Positions 59,403 to 64,000 of a stretch of DNA of 64,000 nt are shown here, piece after piece. Below the pieces are notes generated by a model. The model saw only the letters and a list, made by a program, of their open reading frames with translations. It made no database searches and was not told the DNA's origin. A program made the translations under genes and the position numbers. This DNA is from Sandaracinus amylolyticus. Lineage in GTDB: Bacteria > Myxococcota_A > Polyangia > Polyangiales > Sandaracinaceae. Numbering within the stretch: the stretch's first letter is position 1; every line of letters begins with the position of its first letter. Location: positions 6,076,001 to 6,140,000 of the forward strand of contig NZ_CP070225.1 in assembly GCF_021631985.1 (NCBI RefSeq), given 5' to 3'.

Positions 59403-61355
59403 ATGACGCTGCGCACGGTGCGCGTACCGACGCCGCACGAGGCGCTGTTCGCGCAGGCCGAAGAGGTCGTCTCGAGGTACTTCCGCGCGCGCCGCGACGA
59501 TCCCGAGCACGGCACCATCGAGATCTCCGGCGAGCGCTACGTGCTCGTGCGCGCGGCATCGCTCTCGGTCGAGTTCTTCGAGATGGTGCGCGGCCTCTAC
59601 GGCCCGGGCCGCGAGAGCGAGGCCGACGAGTTCGCGCGCAACATCCTGTTCGATCTCGCGCACGCGGTGGGTCGCGCCGACGCGCGCACGTTCCACGAGA
59701 AGATGGGGCTGACCGATCCCGTCGCGAAGCTCTCGGCGGGGCCGGTGCACTTCGCGCACGCGGGCTGGGCGTTCGTCGACATCTCGGAGCAGTCGCAGCC
59801 GACGCCCGACGACGAGTACTTCCTGCTCTACGATCACCCGTACTCGTTCGAGGCGGACGCGTGGATCCGCTCGGGAAGGCAGGCCTCGTTCCCGGTCTGC
59901 ATCATGAACAGCGGGTACTCGTCGGGGTGGTGCGAGCAGAGCTTCGGCATGACGCTCGTCGCGACCGAGGTGCTCTGTCGCGCGCGCGGTGACGAGGTCT
60001 GTCGCTTCCTGATGGCGCCGCCACATCGCATCGAGGCGCACGTCACGCGCTACCTCGATGCGCGCCCCGATCTCGCCACGCGCGTCGCGGGCTACGCGAT
60101 CCCGGACTTCTTCGCGCGCAAGCGCGTCGAGGAGGATCTGCGGCGTCGCTTCGCCGAGGAGCTGCGCGAGCGCGAGGCCGCGGAGGAGCGACTCCGCCAG
60201 GCGCAGAAGCTCGAGGCGGTGGGGCGTCTCGCCGGCGGCATCGCGCACGACTTCAACAACCTGATGGCGGTCGTGATGGCGCGCGCCGAGAACCTCGCGC
60301 GACGTCTCGAGCGCGACGATCCACACCGCGCCGAGCTCGATCAGATCGTGCTCGCCGCCGAGAAGGCGTCGCAGCTCACGCGGCAGCTCCTCGCGTTCTC
60401 GCGCTCGCAGGTGCTCCGCCCCGAGACCCTCGATCTGCGCGCGGTGGTCACGGACACGATGGCGCTGCTCGCGCCATTGCTCGGCGCCGACGTGACGGTC
60501 GAGCACGTTCGCGAGGGCGGCGACGGGCCCGCGTGGGTGAACGTCGATCGCAGCCAGATCGAGCAGGTGCTCGCGAACCTCGCGGTGAACGCGCGCGACG
60601 CGATGCCGGGCGGCGGCACGCTCAGCCTCGCGGTGCGACCGCTCGAGATCACGCGCGCGAACGCGACGGCGGAGCGTCCCGAGGGGCGATGGATCGAGCT
60701 CTCGGTGCGCGACACCGGGCACGGCATGGACGAGGCGGCGCGAGCGCGCGCGTTCGAGCCCTTCTTCACGACCAAGCCCGACGGCGAGGGGTCGGGCCTC
60801 GGGCTCGCGACGGTCTACGGCATCGTCGCGCAGTCGGGCGGAGCGGTGAGCGTCGAGAGCGAGCTCGGGCGCGGCGCGCGCTTCGTGGTGTTGCTCCCGC
60901 GCGCGACGCCGCCGCGCGGCGCACAAGGCGACGGCGTGCAGACCGGGGTGGTCGCGGCACGGCGCGCGCCGCTGCGGGTGCTCCTCGTCGACGACGATCT
61001 GCTGCTGCGCGAGGCGCTCGCCGCGTTGCTGCGCGAGAGCGGCGCCGAGGTCGTGGTCGCGCCGGGCCCGACCGAGGCGCTCGCGCTCGCCGAGGCACCG
61101 GGCGCGCGCTTCGACGCGCTGATCACCGACTTCGTCATGCCGCGCATGAACGGGCGCACGCTGACCGAGCGCCTGCGCGTCACGCACCCGGGCCTGCCGG
61201 TGCTCGTGGTCTCGGGGCATCTGCCCGATCCCACGGCGCTCGAAGGGCTCGAGCGCTCGCAGCTGCTGCTCAAGCCGTTCCGCGGCGAAGAGCTCCTCGA
61301 CGCGATCCGCGCGATCACCACGCCGGCCGCCGCGACGGCCGCTCGAACCCGCTGA
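59403..61355 (+). CDS. Hybrid sensor histidine kinase with XylR-N/V4R domain and receiver
   Basis: 650 residues. N-terminal ~215 residues: an XylR-N-like part (ARTFHEKMGLTDPVAKLSAG) and a V4R domain (PVCIMNSGYSSGWCEQSFG, VLCRARGDEVCRFLMAPP) with Cys residues as in ligand-sensing V4R modules. A coiled coil (RRFAEELREREAAEERLRQ) leads to HisKA (GIAHDFNNLMAVVM, His about 282). HATPase boxes follow (NLAVNARDAMPGGG, VRDTGHGMDEAA, EPFFTTKPDGEGSGLGLA). The receiver is C-terminal (VLLVDDDLLLREAL, phospho-acceptor Asp in ALITDFVMPRMNG about 576, LLLKPFRGEEL). No membrane segment. V4R sensors typically bind small hydrocarbons or hydrophobic molecules. Confidence 0.93.
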   Translation: MTLRTVRVPTPHEALFAQAEEVVSRYFRARRDDPEHGTIEISGERYVLVRAASLSVEFFEMVRGLYGPGRESEADEFARNILFDLAHAVGRADARTFHEKMGLTDPVAKLSAGPVHFAHAGWAFVDISEQSQPTPDDEYFLLYDHPYSFEADAWIRSGRQASFPVCIMNSGYSSGWCEQSFGMTLVATEVLCRARGDEVCRFLMAPPHRIEAHVTRYLDARPDLATRVAGYAIPDFFARKRVEEDLRRRFAEELREREAAEERLRQAQKLEAVGRLAGGIAHDFNNLMAVVMARAENLARRLERDDPHRAELDQIVLAAEKASQLTRQLLAFSRSQVLRPETLDLRAVVTDTMALLAPLLGADVTVEHVREGGDGPAWVNVDRSQIEQVLANLAVNARDAMPGGGTLSLAVRPLEITRANATAERPEGRWIELSVRDTGHGMDEAARARAFEPFFTTKPDGEGSGLGLATVYGIVAQSGGAVSVESELGRGARFVVLLPRATPPRGAQGDGVQTGVVAARRAPLRVLLVDDDLLLREALAALLRESGAEVVVAPGPTEALALAEAPGARFDALITDFVMPRMNGRTLTERLRVTHPGLPVLVVSGHLPDPTALEGLERSQLLLKPFRGEELLDAIRAITTPAAATAARTR

Positions 61356-61357
61356 GT

Positions 61358-61438
61358 CCCCACCGGAGTGCTCGTCCCGCCGGTCCCGGACGGGAGCGCG
61401 CGAAGCGCGCGGACTAGGGAACGGCGGGCGAGCCGATT
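61358..61438. repeat. Dispersed palindromic repeat, fourth copy
   Basis: About 81 bp, starting CCCACCGGAGTGCTCG and ending GGGCGAGCCGATT, the same ends as units 1 and 2 near 39.7 kb. CTCGTCCCGCCGGTCCC folds against GGGAACGGCGGGCGAG around the GCGCGC-GAA-GCGCGC hairpin. It starts 2 bp after the kinase stop and ends 11 bp before the stop of a minus-strand gene. Like the other site, it sits between convergent genes. Confidence 0.8.
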
Positions 61439-61449
61439 GTTCTTCGAGA

Positions 61450-62400
61450 TCAGGGCGTCGCGGGCGCGCGCACGCGGAGCTCGACCATGCCGCACCCGAA
61501 CGCCTCGTACTCGAACGCGTCGGCGACGACGTAGTACGTGCCCGCCTCGAGGCGCTGCGCGATGCGCGACTGCCGCACCTGCACGCCGCCCGCGCAGCCG
61601 CCGATCGTCGGATCGCTCTCGGTGCACGGGACGTCGTCGTCGCACGCGATCTGGGTGTCGCCGTCGTCGCAGGTGCTGCGTAGATAGACGACCGTGTCGA
61701 TGCTGCGCGTGCCGTCGACGTCGCGGAGATCGATCACGTAGAAGCCGCCGCTCGGGATCGTCAGCGCGAACGTGCGATCACCGACGTCGGCACGCGAGCC
61801 GCCGCAGTCGCCGCTCGATGCGTGGGTCTCGTCGTCGCTCTCGGAGCAGAGCGAGAAGCGCTGGTTGCCGCCCACCTCGATCGTCGGCAGGCCCTCGCAC
61901 GAGCCGCCCTCGAGCAGACAGGTCGCCGAGCTGCGATCGCAGAGCAGGCTGCACGGGATCTCCGTCTCGGCGCTGCCCCGCGCGTCGCACTCGATCACGC
62001 TGCGGAGATCGGACGAGCACGAGCGCGAGCCCGGCTCGCACACGCGCTCGAAGCACGTGCCTTCGTCGCAGTACGCGCCGAGCGCGGCGCAGTCGTCGCG
62101 CTGCTCGGCGCCGTCCTCGCACGTCACGAGCACCTCGCCCTCGCAGCGCGTCGCGCCCGGCGTGCACCCACTCGGCGCGTCGATGCGCGATCCGGCGTCG
62201 GCGCCGGGCTGGGTGCCCGCGTCGACGTCCGGCGTCGTGCCCGCATCGGGGCCCTGCTGCATCGGGCCCGAGTCGACGAGCGTCACGACGCGACCCGCGT
62301 CCGGTGGATCGAGACGCGACGGGTCGGGAGCGACGATGGCGCTGCACCCGGTGGCCGGAACGGCCAGAGCGCACACGAGCGCGGCACGGAGGCGAAGCAT
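61450..62400 (-). CDS. Cys-rich secreted lipoprotein
   Basis: 316 residues from MLRLRAALVCALAVPATGC (lipobox TGC). An Asp/Gly/Pro-rich linker is followed by Cys-rich modules: GCTPGATRCEGEVLVTCEDG, DDCAALGAYCDEGTCFERVC, PGSRSCSSDLRSVIECD, CSLLCDRSSATCLLEGGSC. A beta-rich domain ends the protein (IPSGGFYVIDLRDVDG, TYYVVADAFEYEAFGCGMV), the pre-peptidase C-terminal type found in secreted proteins. Such modular surface proteins are common in Polyangia; the role is unknown. It ends at the repeat element shared with the kinase gene. Confidence 0.85.
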   Translation of the reverse strand: MLRLRAALVCALAVPATGCSAIVAPDPSRLDPPDAGRVVTLVDSGPMQQGPDAGTTPDVDAGTQPGADAGSRIDAPSGCTPGATRCEGEVLVTCEDGAEQRDDCAALGAYCDEGTCFERVCEPGSRSCSSDLRSVIECDARGSAETEIPCSLLCDRSSATCLLEGGSCEGLPTIEVGGNQRFSLCSESDDETHASSGDCGGSRADVGDRTFALTIPSGGFYVIDLRDVDGTRSIDTVVYLRSTCDDGDTQIACDDDVPCTESDPTIGGCAGGVQVRQSRIAQRLEAGTYYVVADAFEYEAFGCGMVELRVRAPATP

Positions 62401-62478
62401 GCGCGGAGGCTATCGCCGGCTCCGAGCGCCCCACAACCGAGCGACCTCACACTGCGGGTGCACGTACACGACAACTCT

Positions 62479-63129
62479 CTACGCACCGCGTCGCTTGCGC
62501 TCGACCGGCGCGAGCATCCGCATCAGCTCCGCCTCGACGGCGCGCGCGTCGTACGGCGCGCCGAGCTGGGTCGCGACCTGCGCGCCCATCACCAGCGCGA
62601 GCAACATGTCGGCGATGGGCTCGGCGCGCAGATCGCCGCGCACCACGCCGGACGCCTGCGACGTGCGGAGCACCTCCGCGAGGCGCTCGCGCGCGCTGAC
62701 CATCACGCCGAGGTACTTCACCGTGAGCTCCCACGAGCGCGCGCACGCCTCGAGCACCTGCGACGCGCGCATACGCTGCGAGACCGGGAAGCGTCCCTCC
62801 TCCACGGCCTTCACGAACGCCGCGACGATGCTGCGCAGATCGCCCGCGCCCTCGGCGACGATCGCGTCGAGGAAGTCCTTCATCGCCTTCTCGACGACCG
62901 CGCCGACGAGCTCGTCGCGCGACGCGAAGTGCACGTAGAACGCGCCGCGCGTGTAGCCCGCACGCTCGCAGATCGCGTCGAGGCTCGGCGCATCGAGCCC
63001 CTGCTCGTGGAAGAGCGCGGCCGCCGCGGCGATCAGCGTCTCGCGCGTTCGCTCGGGGACGCGGCGGCGCGGCTCCTCGCGCGCCTTGCTCTTCGCCGAG
63101 GGCTTCTTCTTCGCGGGCTTCGACCCCAT
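62479..63129 (-). CDS. TetR-family transcriptional regulator
   Basis: 216 residues from MGSKPAKKKPSAKSKAREEP, with a Lys-rich N-terminal arm. The HTH is RTRETLIAAAAALFHEQGL followed by SLDAICERAGYTRGAFYVHF, the TetR signature. The ligand-binding part starts near residue 75 (KAMKDFLDAIVAEGAGDL). It should bind the two ACATAC-N6-GTATGT palindromes upstream and control itself and the divergent ABC1/UbiB kinase gene. Start chosen at the internal Met because the upstream in-frame residues overlap an operator. Confidence 0.92.
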   Translation of the reverse strand: MGSKPAKKKPSAKSKAREEPRRRVPERTRETLIAAAAALFHEQGLDAPSLDAICERAGYTRGAFYVHFASRDELVGAVVEKAMKDFLDAIVAEGAGDLRSIVAAFVKAVEEGRFPVSQRMRASQVLEACARSWELTVKYLGVMVSARERLAEVLRTSQASGVVRGDLRAEPIADMLLALVMGAQVATQLGAPYDARAVEAELMRMLAPVERKRRGA

Positions 63130-63148
63130 CGTCGCGCTCGTCTTCTTG

Positions 63149-63166
63149 ACATACGACGCCGTATGT
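63149..63166. promoter_or_regulatory. TetR operator 1
   Basis: ACATAC-GACGCC-GTATGT, a perfect 6-6-6 dyad, 20 bp upstream of the tetR start. A TTGACA -35-like hexamer (63146-63151) overlaps it on the plus strand. Confidence 0.8.
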
Positions 63167-63182
63167 TCCAAGCAGCCCTGCA

Positions 63183-63200
63183 ACATACGGTATCGTATGT
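63183..63200. promoter_or_regulatory. TetR operator 2
   Basis: ACATAC-GGTATC-GTATGT, the same dyad again 34 bp downstream of operator 1 and 22 bp before the ABC1/UbiB kinase GTG. Two sites in the divergent region suit regulation of both genes. Confidence 0.8.
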
Positions 63201-63221
63201 TGCGTCGCCCGAGGAGGCCGT

Positions 63222-64000
63222 GTGAGCATCCTTGCCGTGTCGTCCGCCGTCCCCGAACGTGATCCGAGCGACGTCGCGAGCGTCGCGCCGGACACGCTCT
63301 CCGCGCTCCCGCGTCCCTCCGCGCTGCAGGTGCTCGCGCGCTTCTTCGTCGTCAGCGGGATCCTCGTGTGGTTCTCGCTGCGTCGCGTCGTGGGCGCGAT
63401 CACGCGCAGCCTCGACGGGCCCACCGCGATGCGCCTCGCGTTCGAGCGGCTCGGTCCGATCTACGTGAAGCTCGGACAGCTCGTCGCGTCGGGCGAGGCG
63501 CTCTTCCCGGAGCGCTACTCGGAGGCGTTCCGAACGCTGCTCGATCGCGTGCCGCCCTTCTCGTACGACGAGGTCGAGCGCATCGTGCGCGAGGATCTCG
63601 GCAAGGGGACGCACGAGCTCTTCGCCGAGCTCGACCCGAAGCCGCTCGCGGCGGCGAGCATCGCGCAGGTGCACGCGGCGAAGCTCGCGGACGGACGCGA
63701 GGTCGTCGTGAAGGTGCAGCGCCCGGGCATCGGGGCGCTCGCCGCGGCGGACGTCGCGATCATGCGCTTCTTCGCGTGGATCGCGACGAAGGTCTCGCGC
63801 CTCGCGCGCAACTCGAACGTGATCGCGTTCGTCGACGACTTCGCGGTCAACCTCGCGCAGGAGCTCGACTTCCGGCGCGAGGCGCAGCGCATGCGCGACT
63901 TCAACCAGGTCATGCGGGACATGGGCAACGAGATCACCGCCGCGCCGGTGGTGATCGACGAGCTCACGCACGCGCGCGTGCTGACGATGGAGCGCTTCCG
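63222..64000 (+). CDS. ABC1/UbiB-family atypical kinase (right-truncated)
   Basis: About 259 residues visible from a GTG (VSILAVSSAVPERDPSD), with AGGAGG five bases upstream. Typical UbiB/ABC1 motifs: the KxGQ signature in GPIYVKLGQLVASGEALFP, the Ala-rich nucleotide loop PLAAASIAQVHAAKLADG, the catalytic Lys in VVVKVQRPG and the helix DDFAVNLAQELDFRREAQ. The open frame runs off the window before the HRD-equivalent region. UbiB-like kinases support ubiquinone or other isoprenoid lipid metabolism. It is likely controlled by the adjacent TetR regulator. Confidence 0.94.
   Translation, partial: MSILAVSSAVPERDPSDVASVAPDTLSALPRPSALQVLARFFVVSGILVWFSLRRVVGAITRSLDGPTAMRLAFERLGPIYVKLGQLVASGEALFPERYSEAFRTLLDRVPPFSYDEVERIVREDLGKGTHELFAELDPKPLAAASIAQVHAAKLADGREVVVKVQRPGIGALAAADVAIMRFFAWIATKVSRLARNSNVIAFVDDFAVNLAQELDFRREAQRMRDFNQVMRDMGNEITAAPVVIDELTHARVLTMERF

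Overview
The window is very GC-rich with almost no spacer DNA. Its gene content points to a myxobacterium of the Polyangia (Sandaracinus-like). Signs of this are two long Ser/Thr kinases, one with an AgmX/TonB-like tail, a MYXO-CTERM-type surface protein, a DUF1592-type plus DUF1552 (Tat) pair, Asp-rich and Cys-rich lipoproteins with MopE/RCC1 or TSP3-like repeats, and many lipoproteins whose mature N-terminus is Asp/Ala-rich. Starts are often GTG, and neighbouring genes often overlap as GTGA, ATGA or TTGA. The species name is inference; no rRNA is present.

Layout. 1-8.3 kb: left-truncated PAS histidine kinase, receiver protein, lipoprotein, two tandem paralogous membrane proteins, a proline-rich unknown, a luciferase-like monooxygenase and an alpha/beta hydrolase. 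8.4-15 kb: DUF1592/DUF1552 pair, PilZ-like protein, zinc alcohol dehydrogenase, cardiolipin-synthase-like PLD protein. 15.2-19.9 kb: a Ro60 (TROVE) locus. The TROVE gene is followed by two structured RNA candidates. The second is a clear YrlA-type Y RNA, a circularly permuted tRNA(Glu)-like fold whose acceptor stem is capped by a GAGA tetraloop. Then come an unknown gene, a DUF2293 gene and a sigma-54 activator surrounded by TGAAAC/GTTTCA palindromes. 20-26.7 kb: STAS-like protein, ohr-ohrR with its operator, a Ser/Thr kinase coupled to tmcA, and chrA. 26.8-33.4 kb: kinase plus an operon of lipoproteins, small haem-motif proteins and a beta-barrel that itself carries CxxCH.

33.5-44 kb: serine peptidase/hydrolase, NB-ARC/TPR regulator, a fluoride riboswitch in front of a CLC-F fluoride exporter, a PhyH dioxygenase, a dispersed palindromic repeat (three copies here, one at 61.4 kb), cytochrome c-prime-like lipoprotein, MarR regulator, three palindromic operators spaced exactly 21 bp, a CNNM/CBS transporter and an RCC1 lipoprotein. 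44-48.3 kb (minus strand): GNAT-like protein, acyl-CoA dehydrogenase, stand-alone adenylation protein and carrier protein. The adenylation specificity residues match proline, so this looks like a pyrrolyl-2-carboxyl-carrier protein cassette of the PltE/PltF/PltL kind. 48.4-64 kb: lipoproteins, PAP2 phosphatase, PH-like membrane protein, PHP-domain MYXO-CTERM protein, nitroreductase-like protein, DEAD-box helicase, beta-propeller protein, a LysR regulator whose start lies in a tandem SD+ATG repeat, SRPBCC protein, V4R hybrid histidine kinase, lipoprotein, a TetR regulator with twin operators, and a right-truncated ABC1/UbiB kinase.

The most unusual items are the Ro/Y-RNA locus, the isolated prolyl-carrier cassette, the haem-motif porin operon and the SD+ATG repeat at the LysR start.
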